A stretch of DNA of 64,000 nt from Nostoc sp. CENA543 (GCF_002896875.1 NZ_CP023278.1:1736001-1800000), one strand, 5' to 3'. Counted from the stretch's first letter, positions 1 to 9,239 are shown. Notes: generated by a model not told the origin, from the sequence alone. Numbers and translations are program-made.

Positions 1-185
1 AAAGCTTTAGTTGCAAATCTTTAGCTCACTTTATGGGCAGTAAGAAATCTTGACAACACTTGTAATCTATCAAAAATGGAATTGCTTGGCGGATAAATCA
101 ATTTCAACGAAACTCTGCGACAAATGACTCCCAACTGAATATCCATATTTTACCAGTTACTAACACATCCAACCAGAAAATAATC

Positions 186-752
186 ATGAAAGACTTCGAT
201 AATATTCAATTAGCAGAATTCCAACAACCGATTCGTTGTTGTAATGTTACAGCCCTGGCTTATGCCATGACTTCTTTAGGTTTTACAGCTACAGTTGATG
301 ATATTTTCTATGTGACGAAGCTACCGATCGCCTCCGTGTTAGATGATGGTATGACCTTGGCTGAAACCTACGACACTTGTGTGAAATATGTAGAAAATGC
401 CAATTTACCACTAACTGTGAATTTGGAATATTTTGATAATCCATCAATGACGATGGAGAAGTTCACAGACATTGTAGAAAAGGCTGTGGTAGATGCCAAT
501 GATATTCATATTCTCAATTTCAACACTAAAATTGCTCACAATAACCCCAACTTAGAAGGGGGACATTTTTCACTGTTAGCAGACTATAACCCTAGTTCTC
601 AAGAAATCATGATTGCAGATACCAATCCCAAGCGATACACTCGCTTTTGGAAATGTCCCATAGACCGGATGTATAAAGCTTGTGTGGATAAAGATTCAGC
701 CTGCGATCGCTCCCGTGGGATGATTATTTTGCAAAAGGCTTCCCTGAACTAA
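186..752 (+). CDS. Phytochelatin synthase-like papain-fold protein
   Basis: The 188-residue product matches the catalytic half of phytochelatin synthase. Seen: a Cys pair at residues 18-19 in QQPIRCCNVTALAYAM, His127 in GGHFSLL and Asp145 in IMIADTNPKRY, the order and spacing of the Cys-His-Asp triad. It has no C-terminal metal-sensing domain and is shorter than most described bacterial members (about 220-240 aa). Bacterial members mostly hydrolyse glutathione or its conjugates to gamma-Glu-Cys rather than polymerise it, so peptidase activity on a glutathione-like substrate is the likeliest role (inference). No signal peptide is visible, so it is probably cytoplasmic. The gene at 849 follows in the same direction after 96 bp and may be co-transcribed. 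Confidence 0.75.
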   Translation: MKDFDNIQLAEFQQPIRCCNVTALAYAMTSLGFTATVDDIFYVTKLPIASVLDDGMTLAETYDTCVKYVENANLPLTVNLEYFDNPSMTMEKFTDIVEKAVVDANDIHILNFNTKIAHNNPNLEGGHFSLLADYNPSSQEIMIADTNPKRYTRFWKCPIDRMYKACVDKDSACDRSRGMIILQKASLN

Positions 753-848
753 AGTATCTCCTAGCATAAGTCCAAAAACCTTTATTCATTAGGTACAAGC
801 GGCCTTTTACCTACAAGTACAACAATTACCCAAAACCAAATAGAGAAT

Positions 849-2174
849 ATGACAACCATCCCAGATAAGACCCTAGAAGCGCGCAATCGTGTAATTGAAT
901 CTGCTAACCGCTTGGGTGTACAACTCAATGAGCAAGAATTAGAGCGTTGGATGAAGTCAATCACCGAAGCCACAGGGGACAGTGATATTGTGGTTGACGA
1001 AGAAACTGGTGTATTTGGTCACAAAGTCACCATGTTAGATTTCGACCCCAAAGATTTAGAACGCTTTCGAGCTATAGGTAAAATTGTCGAATTTGATGAT
1101 ATTCCTGGTGTTGTGGAAACCGCACTGGCTCTTTCTGGTTCAGCTGCCCAATCTAAAGTGCAAACTCACCCAGGAGACTGTGATTACTTTGAGAGAGTCA
1201 ATATTATTGCTCCCACCAGAGCCGCAGCCTGTGAGATTCTAGCGCGAATTATGCGTGAGAAAGCACTCGGTAGTATGTCCGGGGTTAACTTTCAATTTAT
1301 TGAACTCAAATTTGGTAGCTATTCCCAAAATGTAATTCGCCATAATCGCACCTATCACAAAGGTTCACCAATCTCCTGGTCTCCTGATGAAGTGATAGCC
1401 GGAGAAATTCAAGCAAAGGATAGCCAAGGAAATCCTCTAGTCATCACTTGGGATGCTGTAGCTAAAGAACCGGGTTGGTGCAAGCTAGACTGGGTAGTCG
1501 CGGATCAAGTGCGTGGTCAATTATCCAACGCCAGCAACGTCTTAGATGTGACTTGGGAAGCTCCCGACGGTACAATCACACCCCTAGACGGCTATCTAGA
1601 CGGCTACTTCCAAGAGGTTTACTTAGATGCTCAATCTGCACCCATCTTTTCTAAACTAGTCAAACAAGTTTCCACAGATGTCTTAGATGACTATGTAGCA
1701 ACATTAAAAAAAGAAGTCAAAAAATACGTTAGAGAAGACCATCTCAACTACGGTAAAGCCGCTAAACGCCTGTACAACATCTTCCGACTGAACGGTCAAT
1801 ATGAAGAAGCCGCCTTTTTGCGTGAACTATTCGACGAACCAGCCGCATTACTTTATCAAGTCCACTCCCTAGTCAAGACTGTCCAAGAGGCTACAGAAAA
1901 AGCCACTGTTTTTGATATCGAAAGTATTCTTGATCAGACAGATGAACTCATTATGTCAGTCATCAGGGTCTTGGAAGGAGAAGAGGAATTAGAAATTGTG
2001 CGCCATTTGCTGCGTTTATCTCGCTGCATCAGCCGTCAAAAACCAGACGTTCCCCTTGGCCCACAGGTAGAAGCAGCCCAAGCCGAGGTCATGAATATCG
2101 TCAACAATTTCTTCTATGAAAAGATGACTGCATTACCTGCGATTAAGGCTTATCTCGATAGTCTCAAAGCCTAA
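849..2174 (+). CDS. Conserved protein with nucleotidyltransferase-like motif
   Basis: A 441-residue cytoplasmic protein I cannot name with certainty. Around residues 96-117 it reads SGSAAQ...HPGDCDYFERV, resembling the G-S...D-x-D signature of the polymerase-beta-type nucleotidyltransferase fold. A later LDWVV (about residue 218) could supply a third acidic residue. The C-terminal half is predicted helical and rich in charged residues. There is no signal peptide or membrane segment. It lies 96 bp behind the phytochelatin-synthase-like gene in the same direction, suggesting a shared operon. The NTase assignment rests only on motif reading, and a catalytically inactive member or another fold is possible. 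Confidence 0.5.
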   Translation: MTTIPDKTLEARNRVIESANRLGVQLNEQELERWMKSITEATGDSDIVVDEETGVFGHKVTMLDFDPKDLERFRAIGKIVEFDDIPGVVETALALSGSAAQSKVQTHPGDCDYFERVNIIAPTRAAACEILARIMREKALGSMSGVNFQFIELKFGSYSQNVIRHNRTYHKGSPISWSPDEVIAGEIQAKDSQGNPLVITWDAVAKEPGWCKLDWVVADQVRGQLSNASNVLDVTWEAPDGTITPLDGYLDGYFQEVYLDAQSAPIFSKLVKQVSTDVLDDYVATLKKEVKKYVREDHLNYGKAAKRLYNIFRLNGQYEEAAFLRELFDEPAALLYQVHSLVKTVQEATEKATVFDIESILDQTDELIMSVIRVLEGEEELEIVRHLLRLSRCISRQKPDVPLGPQVEAAQAEVMNIVNNFFYEKMTALPAIKAYLDSLKA

Positions 2175-2186
2175 AAATTGGTTTGA

Positions 2187-2750
2187 TTAACTTTCACGCT
2201 GTAGGTTGTTTTGCAATAGATTGCAGAACAACTTTCCTTGTTGAATAGCATCATCTAAAGCAATATGTGTTAAGGGTTGTTCCTCTAACCACGCAGTTGG
2301 GAGATTGCGCTTGCCAGATTCACTGTAGCTATTTTTCAAGAATGCCATTGCATAGGAACGGATATCTAATGCTGAGTGCTGAAAAGGACTGTCTCCTACA
2401 AAGTTGATTAAATACCAATAGACGAACATAAAATCATAGGCAGCAGGATAAGCAACAAAGATTGGTTTACCTGGTAATGCTTTTAACCAAGTGTGATATG
2501 CTTGCATCACTGATGCTGGAGGCTGTGGATTAACTCGGCAGACTGCCCAAGCTTCTGGCTGTTGTGACCACCATTTCATAGTTTGGGGATGACCTGATGC
2601 ACCTGGTAAGGTTTCCAGGTTAGCTGAAAAGGTAGCAACTAATTGTTTATCTGCGGTGTAAGCTGCTGAACCAATACTAAGCATGGAATGAGGCCCAGGA
2701 ATAGGGCCATCTGCTTCAATATCCGTGCTGACATAGATTTCGATTGTCAC
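2187..2750 (-). CDS. DEDDh-type 3'-5' exonuclease family protein
   Basis: The 187-residue product has the motifs of the RNase T/DnaQ exonuclease superfamily: Asp10 and Glu12 in STDIEADG (Exo I), an Asp in YPAAYDFMF (Exo II) and HIALDDA (the His and Asp of Exo III). Members remove nucleotides from 3' ends of DNA or RNA using two metal ions; the substrate here cannot be read from sequence. The start is GTG (complement of 2748-2750), chosen because the conserved first strand begins at residue 4. It is convergent with the NTase-like gene, whose stop lies 12 bp away. Confidence 0.7.
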   Translation of the reverse strand: MTIEIYVSTDIEADGPIPGPHSMLSIGSAAYTADKQLVATFSANLETLPGASGHPQTMKWWSQQPEAWAVCRVNPQPPASVMQAYHTWLKALPGKPIFVAYPAAYDFMFVYWYLINFVGDSPFQHSALDIRSYAMAFLKNSYSESGKRNLPTAWLEEQPLTHIALDDAIQQGKLFCNLLQNNLQRES

Positions 2751-2795
2751 CTGTTTTTCCCACTAGTCCGCCACACAAATTATGATAGGTCATAG

Positions 2796-2824
2796 ATCCC
2801 CGACTTTTTTAAAAAGTCGGGGAT
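2796..2824. repeat. Perfect hairpin, CCCCGACTT family
   Basis: A 29-base near-perfect palindrome, ATCCCCGACTTTTT against its complement, with almost no loop. It lies between two minus-strand genes and could act as a terminator. Related hairpins occur at 13809-13840 and 56950-56980, so it is probably a dispersed palindromic repeat. Confidence 0.6.
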
Positions 2825-2875
2825 ATGAATACCTGCAACCTTTTAAAATCAATCGAGTGAAATACCCACTTTTCT

Positions 2876-2913
2876 GTTGACACTCCCCAGTCTAAAGACT
2901 GGAGATTGTCAAC
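2876..2913. repeat. Imperfect palindrome, possible IS200/IS605-type end relic
   Basis: The stretch GTTGACACTCCCCAGTC - TAAA - GACTGGAGATTGTCAAC is a 38-base imperfect inverted repeat. Hairpins of the form GACACTCCCC..GGGGATT accompany IS200/IS605-type elements in cyanobacteria, but no transposase or TnpB remnant is visible nearby. A simple regulatory hairpin is the alternative. Confidence 0.35.
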
Positions 2914-2934
2914 GGAGATATCTAATATTGTGGA

Positions 2935-3258
2935 TCAATTACAGATATAATCAGACCTTACCCAGCCACGTATACCATTATGGTTAATGTTCCACCAGTA
3001 AAAACCATCTTGACCATATTGACCAGCCATTAAAGCTACTGTAATTCCGTTAGAAACTTCTGTAATTTTACGGTAATTTTGTCCAGGCCCAGTGCGTACA
3101 GACAAGCGACCATATCGATCATTTGTACAAACGCTAGCATAGGATTGGGGATTAGAAGCAATATCGGTATTACTAAGTCTGGGGCGAATTTCTGCGGTTG
3201 CGGGTAAAGCAGCAACCAAAATTATCACGCCAGCCATGAATGCTTTCAACATGATCAA
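2935..3258 (-). CDS. Secreted SH3-domain protein
   Basis: A 107-residue protein with a typical Sec signal peptide (MIMLKAFMAGVIILVAALPA, cleavage near residue 22). A bacterial SH3-like domain fills the rest: LSVRTGPGQNYRKITEV and a terminal GIRGWVRSDYIC. Such domains bind peptidoglycan stem peptides or serve as envelope targeting modules. Two cysteines (near residues 44 and 106) could form a disulfide in the periplasm. The neighbouring L,D-transpeptidase gene, also minus strand, makes a cell-wall role plausible. No enzymatic domain is present. Confidence 0.75.
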   Translation of the reverse strand: MIMLKAFMAGVIILVAALPATAEIRPRLSNTDIASNPQSYASVCTNDRYGRLSVRTGPGQNYRKITEVSNGITVALMAGQYGQDGFYWWNINHNGIRGWVRSDYICN

Positions 3259-3418
3259 ATACTCCTATGAAAATCAAAGAATGGTGAATACAAAATCTTG
3301 GTGATTGAAATCAATTTCCAGGAATCTGCTGTGATTCCTGTGCTTCAGAACAAGACAGGGAACAGGTAAATTAGCTCCGCACAAATCAAATATGATTCCG
3401 ATATCATGTTTGCGATCG

Positions 3419-4171
3419 CTAAATCTGGACGTTGATATACTGTGGTTGATAATTTCGCACATAGTTCAAAAGTTGATCTAAATCTCTTGTGCTAGTCATA
3501 CCAATACATCCAGAGGTACCATCTTCCCCATTGTTCTTGTTATAAGATGGGTCTACATGAATACCCAAGTCAGTGCGACCGGTGCGGAACCGAGGTGTTA
3601 TTGGTAAAAACCGTTCTCCGGCTTCTGCAATAGTTCCACGAGTATGATTTTTGGCGACTGTATAGATGCCGTTGGGTAATGGTGCTTCTGTACCGGAACG
3701 ATGGCGATTTTTATTTTGTGTATGGGTGCGTCCAGATACTGTCAAAAAGCTACTGACAGGCTGGTTATTGACGTATAGACGCAATTCAAATAGTGGATTT
3801 CCTAAATCATTAGTTCTCCCAGACGGTGTGAGAGTCATGTAATTACCTGTCTCATTTGTTTTTCTCACGGAGACTCTTTGAGCTAGATAATTATTTTGTT
3901 GAATGTTGTGGCTATTCAATTGAATGGCATTTTTGTTTAATGATTCAGATGATGGATATTCAATGTTTGCATTTGCTGCATCATTGTTAGTAAAAATATC
4001 TTTACTATTTCTTTTTTCCTCCTTGACTGAAGATAGATGATCTGGCAATATTTTTATGTTGCTTTGGGGTTGTATTTGACTTGTCTGAGGCGATTTTAAT
4101 GCTGTACTATTAGGGCTACAACTTGTCAATAATAAGCAGCTAAAAGATATTAATCCGAGGCTATTGGGCAT
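3419..4171 (-). CDS. L,D-transpeptidase (YkuD) lipoprotein
   Basis: The 250-residue product starts with a lipoprotein signal and lipobox (LLLTSC, Cys near residue 18). A Ser/Asn-rich linker of about 90 residues follows, then a YkuD domain. The catalytic signature is visible near the C-terminus: GIHVDPS followed by TSGCIGM, matching HxxxxxxxxSxGCxR/M. These enzymes form 3-3 cross-links or attach proteins to peptidoglycan using the Cys of SGC. The domain ends directly after the catalytic block, as in small family members. Membrane anchoring places it in the periplasm. The SH3 gene lies downstream on the same strand, with 160 bp between them. Confidence 0.85.
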   Translation of the reverse strand: MPNSLGLISFSCLLLTSCSPNSTALKSPQTSQIQPQSNIKILPDHLSSVKEEKRNSKDIFTNNDAANANIEYPSSESLNKNAIQLNSHNIQQNNYLAQRVSVRKTNETGNYMTLTPSGRTNDLGNPLFELRLYVNNQPVSSFLTVSGRTHTQNKNRHRSGTEAPLPNGIYTVAKNHTRGTIAEAGERFLPITPRFRTGRTDLGIHVDPSYNKNNGEDGTSGCIGMTSTRDLDQLLNYVRNYQPQYINVQI

Positions 4172-4931
4172 GAAATTATTGCCTGATTTTTCCTGTTTTT
4201 TCGACTTTAATTCCTGCCTCTAACGGTAAACCTGCGAAGAAATGCTTATTTTTATTCTATATTGTAAAATTCAGTATTAATTAGCATTAATTTTAATAGC
4301 TTTTTAAAGGATTATCTTTATATATCCAGCTTTTTATAAAGTAATTATAAAGACTGGGTATTTTGAGAAATCGTGTGGCTCTACTCAGCCATCGGCGGTT
4401 TTAATTTTTAAACTAGATGTTACCTAATTTGATTAAATAACTTCGCAAATATAGATTTTGATTGTCTGTACTTAAGCAAAAGTTTTAAAGTTGGGTAATT
4501 ACGGAAGAATTTTTTGACTGCAAAATTATCCTGCAAATAAGCAGTTATTTGTTTTTATAAGAATTTGATTTGATTTGTGAAATTACTTAGACTTGATTAA
4601 CCCTCGGAATTTTAGATTTTAAATTTTGGATTGTTTTTGGTACAAGCCCCACTGTATGTGAAACGGCGTTGCTGATTGAGAATATGAATTGTCTCACGCA
4701 TTCGCCGCTAGGCGTTCCGCTTGCGGTAGGCGCAAAGGTGCAAAAGATAAACAAAGATAACTTTTGCATTTCATACTCTGATTCAGCAACATAGGTGGAA
4801 CAAATCTAAAATACTCGCTGTGTTGTGTCCGCTACCTTGGTGCAGCCTCTCGTAGAGAAGACAGCCAATCTAAAATCCCCAAGCTGTATTCCTTTATGGT
4901 TGCAGTCAATCTAAAATCTAAAATCCAAAAT
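4172..4931. other. 760-bp intergenic stretch with dispersed repeats
   Basis: No convincing gene is present. The left half is A+T-rich. Positions 4690-4735 (TCGCCGCTAGGCGTTCCGC) and 4826-4862 (CTCTCGTAGAGAAG) carry fragments of a G+C-rich palindromic repeat that recurs near 28220-28280. Positions 4868-4940 hold short tandem units of the AATCTAAAAT type. The small reading frame at 4587-4769 overlaps these repeats and has no recognisable features. Confidence 0.6.
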
Positions 4932-6323
4932 CTAAAATTGATTGACTAGGTTTTCTACAGCCTGGGCTTGATTGGGTAAGGCGGCTGTTAGCACTTCAGC
5001 ACCTGTTGAGGTCACTAAAACATCATCTTCAATGCGGATACCTCTGACATCAGCAAATTGTGAGAGACGTTCCCAATTGACGACGTTTTGATATTTTTCT
5101 CGGTGTTGGGGGTGATTTAAAATGGCTGGGACTTGATAGAAACCTGGTTCAATGGTGACTAACATTCCTGATTTTAAGGGACGATTTAAACGTAAGTAGC
5201 CTAAACCAAAGCGATCGCTTCTTTTTCTTTCTGTTTCATACCCTGCTAAATCCCCTAAATCTTCCATATCATGGACATCTAAGCCCAGTAAATGCCCGAT
5301 CCCGTGGGGGAAAAATAGGGCGTGGGCATCCATCTCTACTAAATCTTGGGGATTACCGTTTAAAATGCCTAAATTTACTAACCCTTCGGCAATGACTTGC
5401 GCCGCCAATAAATGAATATCCCGATATTCTACTCCTGGCTGTATCTTGGCAATACAAGCATCATGAGTGGCTAGGACAAGCTCATAAATATCTCGTTGCG
5501 TAGGGGAAAATTTACCAGACACAGGCCAAGTCCTGGTGATATCACTAGCCCAACCCATAGGCGTTTCTGCACCGACATCGGCGAGAAGTAAATCTCCTGG
5601 TTGCAAGGGGTGGTGATAGGTTTCGTTATGCAAGACTTCACCATGAACTGTGACGATGCTGTTATAGGCAGTTGTCATATTGTGGGCGATGATCACCCCT
5701 TCCATTGCGGCGCGGACTTCGGCTTCGAGTTTAGCTTGGGGTGTGGCCGCCATGCCGGCTTTGTGCGCCTCAATACTAATAGCGGCGGCTTGGCGTAGTT
5801 CAGTGAGTGCGCCTGCATCGTGGGTGAGACGTAAAGTTGCGATCGCTTTTGCTAGTTCTCGGTCTCTACCTTCTAAATCATAGGGTGAAGAGACTTGTCT
5901 TTGTAGAATTTGTGACTGTACTAAGGTAGTGCGATAATTCTGCACTGGAATTGATGCTGCGTCTTTACCCCGATGTTTTAATTCTGACAGGGTTTTGGCT
6001 ACGTCAGCACCAATGATGGCAGCGATTTCTTCCCGTTTTGGTAGTTCTCCATGCCAGAGTGCGCTACTTGGTTCGGGGTCATCCATAAACAGTTCTAACT
6101 TCCCCGCTTCTAGACGAATGGCTGCATTAGGTAAAGGCACACCAGCAAAGTACAAAAAATGACTGCTAGCCCGAAATGGATAAGGGTTAGCAGGAAAATT
6201 GCGGGGGCTGTTGTGACCTGACCACAGAATGACGGGGAAATCAATTAAGGTGGCGAGTTTTTGCCTACGTTGTCGTAAAGTATCAGCCAGGGAACTAGAA
6301 ATGTTGTGGATTACCATCACCAT
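4932..6323 (-). CDS. pepP: Aminopeptidase P family protein (Xaa-Pro aminopeptidase)
   Basis: A 463-residue M24 metallopeptidase releasing N-terminal residues that precede proline. An N-terminal AMP_N domain (residues ~10-150) is followed by the pita-bread catalytic domain. Visible metal-ligand blocks are LLADVGAE and SDITRTWP (two Asp), HGIGHLLGLDVHD (His), TIEPGFY (Glu) and GIRIEDDVLV (Glu), the five-ligand set for two Mn ions. Length fits the family. No signal peptide is visible, so it is cytoplasmic. ATG at 6323 or the in-frame ATG at 6317 could be the start. The short lipoprotein gene upstream ends 25 bp away on the same strand. Confidence 0.9.
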   Translation of the reverse strand: MVMVIHNISSSLADTLRQRRQKLATLIDFPVILWSGHNSPRNFPANPYPFRASSHFLYFAGVPLPNAAIRLEAGKLELFMDDPEPSSALWHGELPKREEIAAIIGADVAKTLSELKHRGKDAASIPVQNYRTTLVQSQILQRQVSSPYDLEGRDRELAKAIATLRLTHDAGALTELRQAAAISIEAHKAGMAATPQAKLEAEVRAAMEGVIIAHNMTTAYNSIVTVHGEVLHNETYHHPLQPGDLLLADVGAETPMGWASDITRTWPVSGKFSPTQRDIYELVLATHDACIAKIQPGVEYRDIHLLAAQVIAEGLVNLGILNGNPQDLVEMDAHALFFPHGIGHLLGLDVHDMEDLGDLAGYETERKRSDRFGLGYLRLNRPLKSGMLVTIEPGFYQVPAILNHPQHREKYQNVVNWERLSQFADVRGIRIEDDVLVTSTGAEVLTAALPNQAQAVENLVNQF

Positions 6324-6348
6324 TCACACAACTTGATTTATTCTTATC

Positions 6349-6597
6349 TTAATTGTTCTTGTCTTTGTCATCTTGATCAGCTTCATCCTGCTCATCTTCT
6401 TCGTCTTCTTTATCGGTTGTTGCATCTGTTGGGGCTGGAGAAGAATTACTGTTTATAGTTGGGCGTTCTATGCCGGTTGGAGATGTTTGACCATTACCAC
6501 AACTAACTAAACTGAGAAATATTAGCCCGAAAGAAATCGCCTTAAAAAGAGGTTTTAAAATTTTGATGGCAAGATTTTCTGCTTGATTTAACAACAT
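6349..6597 (-). CDS. Small lipoprotein with very acidic tail
   Basis: An 82-residue protein with a hydrophobic N-terminal segment and a lipobox (SLVSC, Cys at residue 33). A Ser/Thr/Pro-rich middle is followed by an extremely acidic C-terminus of repeated D/E (DKEDEEDEQDEADQDDKD). It is predicted to be a lipid-anchored surface protein. The polyanionic tail may bind cations, which is inference. No known domain is seen. It sits 25 bp before pepP on the same strand and could share its transcript. A later ATG would shorten the unusually long n-region. Confidence 0.6.
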   Translation of the reverse strand: MLLNQAENLAIKILKPLFKAISFGLIFLSLVSCGNGQTSPTGIERPTINSNSSPAPTDATTDKEDEEDEQDEADQDDKDKNN

Positions 6598-6753
6598 ATT
6601 TTTTATTTATCCTTAGATGCTGCCCTTAAACGCTTATTCTCAATTTCTCTCACTTGTCTTAGTTTGCCCAGAGCGATCGCCTTAGTATATACTTCTTCAG
6701 GATTATCTATATTTAAGCTGCAAATTAGCTAGTTTTAATTGCAGTGTAATTTT

Positions 6754-7575
6754 ATGAGACAAATTATTACTCAGGTGGATGCGTTTACCGACAAACCCTT
6801 TGCGGGAAACCCAGCCGCAGTTTGTGTTTTAGCGACTCCGCAAACAGACGCTTGGATGCAGAATGTCGCCCAAGAAATGAATTTATCGGAGACGGCTTTC
6901 TTAATCAAACTAGATGATGGTTTTAGTCTGCGCTGGTTTACGCCGACAACAGAAGTACCGCTTTGTGGTCATGCAACCTTAGCCAGTAGTCATGTGCTGT
7001 GGTCGGAAGGGCATTTATCCACCAATGAAGACGCACGTTTCCACACCAAAAGCGGTTTACTCATTGCTAAACGCCAAGGTGACTGGATTGAGTTAGATTT
7101 TCCGGTGATTCATTCTCAACCAACTACTGCACCGCCAGAACTGAGTCAGGCGTTAGGAGTACCGTTAAAAACAGTCATGCAGAATAGTTTGGGTTATTTA
7201 GTAGAGGTGGAATCAGAAGATTTAGTGCGACAAATGCAGCCCAACTTTCAGCAGATGAAAAGTTTACCGATAGCTGATGTGGTGGTAACAAGTCTTGCCA
7301 AAGCTGATTCTGAGTATGATTTTATTTCTCGTTTTTTCGCGCCAGGTTTAGGAATTAACGAAGATCCTGTTACGGGTGCAGCCCATTGTTGCTTGGCTGC
7401 TTATTGGCGCGATCGCCTCCACAAAGATCAATTTTTAGCATACCAAGCATCCAGCCGTGGCGGAGTTGTGAAAGTCAATTATGTGGGTGGCGATGGGCTA
7501 CGCCCCACCGTAGGCGATCGCGTTTTGCTAGCAGGACAAGCTGTGACAGTCTTACGGGGAGAATTAATTCTTTAG
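6754..7575 (+). CDS. PhzF family isomerase/epimerase-like protein
   Basis: About 273 residues from the ATG at 6754; an upstream in-frame TTG at 6739 is less likely because the family begins with this (I)xQVDAFT strand. PhzF proteins are two-domain diaminopimelate-epimerase-fold enzymes. Seen: GNPAAVCVL and the catalytic Glu in NLSETAFL, PLCGHATLASSHVL, and in the second half GINEDPVTGAAHCCLAAYW with the Gly-rich SSRGGVVKV substrate loop. PhzF itself isomerises a phenazine precursor, but most cyanobacterial members have unknown substrates and no phenazine genes are near. It is divergent from the lipoprotein/pepP pair. Confidence 0.85.
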   Translation: MRQIITQVDAFTDKPFAGNPAAVCVLATPQTDAWMQNVAQEMNLSETAFLIKLDDGFSLRWFTPTTEVPLCGHATLASSHVLWSEGHLSTNEDARFHTKSGLLIAKRQGDWIELDFPVIHSQPTTAPPELSQALGVPLKTVMQNSLGYLVEVESEDLVRQMQPNFQQMKSLPIADVVVTSLAKADSEYDFISRFFAPGLGINEDPVTGAAHCCLAAYWRDRLHKDQFLAYQASSRGGVVKVNYVGGDGLRPTVGDRVLLAGQAVTVLRGELIL

Positions 7576-7595
7576 TCCCCTAGTGAAGTTAATGC

Positions 7596-8015
7596 TTAAG
7601 GTTTAGCAACACTAGTAACATTTTTACTCAAAGAAGCTAGAGCCGTTAATACTTTCTGTTTATTTGGTTTAGAGGATTTCAGACCTGCTTTAATCTCATC
7701 GGCTTGATCTTCAATATCTTTGTAGGTTTTAGGAGATTTAGCTTTCACTCCGTCTTCAACTTTTGACCAAAAACCCTCGAATTTCTCAAATTCTCCTTTA
7801 GCTTTCGTAAAATTACCTGCTTCGACTGCTGTTTTAGTATTAGTAATTACACCCTCTAAACCTTTAAAATCCGTGGTTTCTGTGGAAGTTGCTACTGTTT
7901 TAGTAGTATTTTCGCTAGGTGAAGCCTGCGTATTAGGTTGTTCAACATTGTTACATCCCACTAAAGCCATGAGGCTGATGATAGTAACTATCGCAACTGC
8001 TTGAAAACGCTTCAT
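7596..8015 (-). CDS. Lipoprotein, DUF4363-like helical protein
   Basis: The start is placed at 8015 (MKRFQAVA...), which follows an AGGAGT ribosome-binding site and directly opens a lipoprotein signal with lipobox LMALVGC (Cys near residue 21). A longer frame to 8081 exists but adds a non-signal extension. The mature part has a Thr/Ser-rich linker then about 95 residues of helices (KGLEGVITNTKTAVEAGNF..KGEFEKFEGFWSKVEDGV) resembling DUF4363-type helical domains. Function is unknown; the protein is probably anchored in the periplasm. It is convergent with the PhzF gene, with 20 bp between their stops. Confidence 0.6.
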   Translation of the reverse strand: MKRFQAVAIVTIISLMALVGCNNVEQPNTQASPSENTTKTVATSTETTDFKGLEGVITNTKTAVEAGNFTKAKGEFEKFEGFWSKVEDGVKAKSPKTYKDIEDQADEIKAGLKSSKPNKQKVLTALASLSKNVTSVAKP

Positions 8016-8311
8016 AATTAACTCCTCAAAAAAACTTGTATTTGTAATTGATGATTTTTGTTCAGGTATCACACCTACCATAAACAGAAATATTGAAGAT
8101 GATATTTCTGCTATTCAATTATTAAAGATGTCGAGAAAAAAGCCTCGGAAATTAACTATATTTTTCTTTTGCTGAATTTTCTACCTACTGTGCAGTATCT
8201 TAGTACAGAGATCAGTAAAACTGCTCATACTAATTATTTACATCGAGTCTAAGCAAGTAAAAGTAGATTCTTCTGGTCGTGTCTGCATTTTCAGTTATTA
8301 ACAGAACCACC

Positions 8312-8581
8312 ATGAAACGTTCATTTCGTAAGTATCATCGGATTCTTGGCATCATTATATCTCTGCCACTGATTTTGACTGTATTGACAGGGATGTTAGC
8401 AACTTTTGTTCGTGAGTGGTCGATTAGTATAGGAGTCCCTGCTAGCTTACTGTTGAGTATTCATACAGGAGAAATTTTCCATCTTGAGGGAATGTATCCG
8501 ATTTTGAACGGATTCGGATGTTTGGGTTTATTAGCAACTGGATTAAGTATGTCTGGGTTATTTTCTAAGAGGAATCGTTAA
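8312..8581 (+). CDS. PepSY-associated membrane protein
   Basis: A small membrane protein of about 89 residues from the ATG at 8312; the frame extends upstream to a GTG at 8279. A basic start (MKRSFRKYHRILG) leads into one TM helix (IIISLPLILTVLTGMLA), then LLLSIHTGEIF and a second helix (LNGFGCLGLLATGLSMSGLF). This arrangement, with conserved HR, TG and HTG residues, matches the PepSY-associated TM domain of small cyanobacterial proteins. The role is uncertain; larger homologues occur with iron-uptake or peptidase-regulation proteins. Confidence 0.65.
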   Translation: MKRSFRKYHRILGIIISLPLILTVLTGMLATFVREWSISIGVPASLLLSIHTGEIFHLEGMYPILNGFGCLGLLATGLSMSGLFSKRNR

Positions 8582-8670
8582 TGTTTGTTAGTTTAATGCC
8601 CAATTCCTCATGCCCAATTCCCAGATTTACAAGTCACAATATTAAAGGCAACTTATGTTAATTCCTCAAA

Positions 8671-9126
8671 ATGCCTACTAAAGTAACGGCAACTAAAAAC
8701 CGAAGTACGATGCAATCCGGTGACTGGCCGATTGAACAGTTACCAGGGTTGAGTCCAGAAGAACAATTACAATTACACAACTGTGGAATCCAAACCACCC
8801 TGGAGTTAGTTAAACAGGGAAAAACTACACAAGATAGGCTGACTTTGGCAAGTAAATTACAAGTTCACCTGCAATATGTCAATAAATGGATAGCCTTGGC
8901 TGATTTAGCGCGTGTTCCTAGTGTGGGAATACAGTATTGTGGTTTATTGCTGCACGCAGGCGTTGGTTCAGTAGCACAATTAGCCCAAATTCCCACCCAC
9001 AGATTACACAAACAGATTTTACGCCTGCAAGTAGCAACCATGCAGCGACGCGATTTGTGTCCTGCCGTTGAGTTAGTTCAACAGTGGAGTCAGCAAGCTA
9101 GGAGAGTGGTGAGTGCTGAGTGCTGA
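8671..9126 (+). CDS. DUF4332 helix-hairpin-helix protein
   Basis: A 151-residue cytoplasmic protein built of repeated helix-hairpin-helix-like units: IEQLPGLSPEEQLQLHNCGI, LARVPSVGIQYCGLLLHAGV and LAQIPTHRLHKQI. This is the pattern of DUF4332, a family related to non-specific DNA-binding HhH domains. DNA binding is likely by analogy but unproven, and no catalytic domain is attached. The 3' end runs into short tandem repeats (GAGTGCT/GAGTGGT). Confidence 0.7.
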   Translation: MPTKVTATKNRSTMQSGDWPIEQLPGLSPEEQLQLHNCGIQTTLELVKQGKTTQDRLTLASKLQVHLQYVNKWIALADLARVPSVGIQYCGLLLHAGVGSVAQLAQIPTHRLHKQILRLQVATMQRRDLCPAVELVQQWSQQARRVVSAEC

Positions 9127-9180
9127 GTGGTGAGTGGTGAGTGGTGTTAGCGGAAGCGGGGCGTTTAGCCCGTGCTGAGT
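9108..9180. repeat. Short tandem repeat tract (GTGAGTG type)
   Basis: Tandem copies of GAGTGCT and GAGTGGT overlap the end of the DUF4332 gene and continue downstream, followed by a G+C-rich TTAGCGGAAGCGGGGCGTTT fragment also found near 44727. This is the STRR class typical of Nostoc intergenic DNA. Confidence 0.7.
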
Positions 9181-9239
9181 TGAGAAATAAATTCTCCTTT
9201 GTCTCCCTGCCCCCTGCCCCCCTGCCTCCTGCCCTGCCC

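Noticed and set aside
4587-4769. 60-residue frame in the 4.2-4.9 kb gap
   Set aside because: It runs through dispersed repeats, lacks an RBS and has no conserved features.
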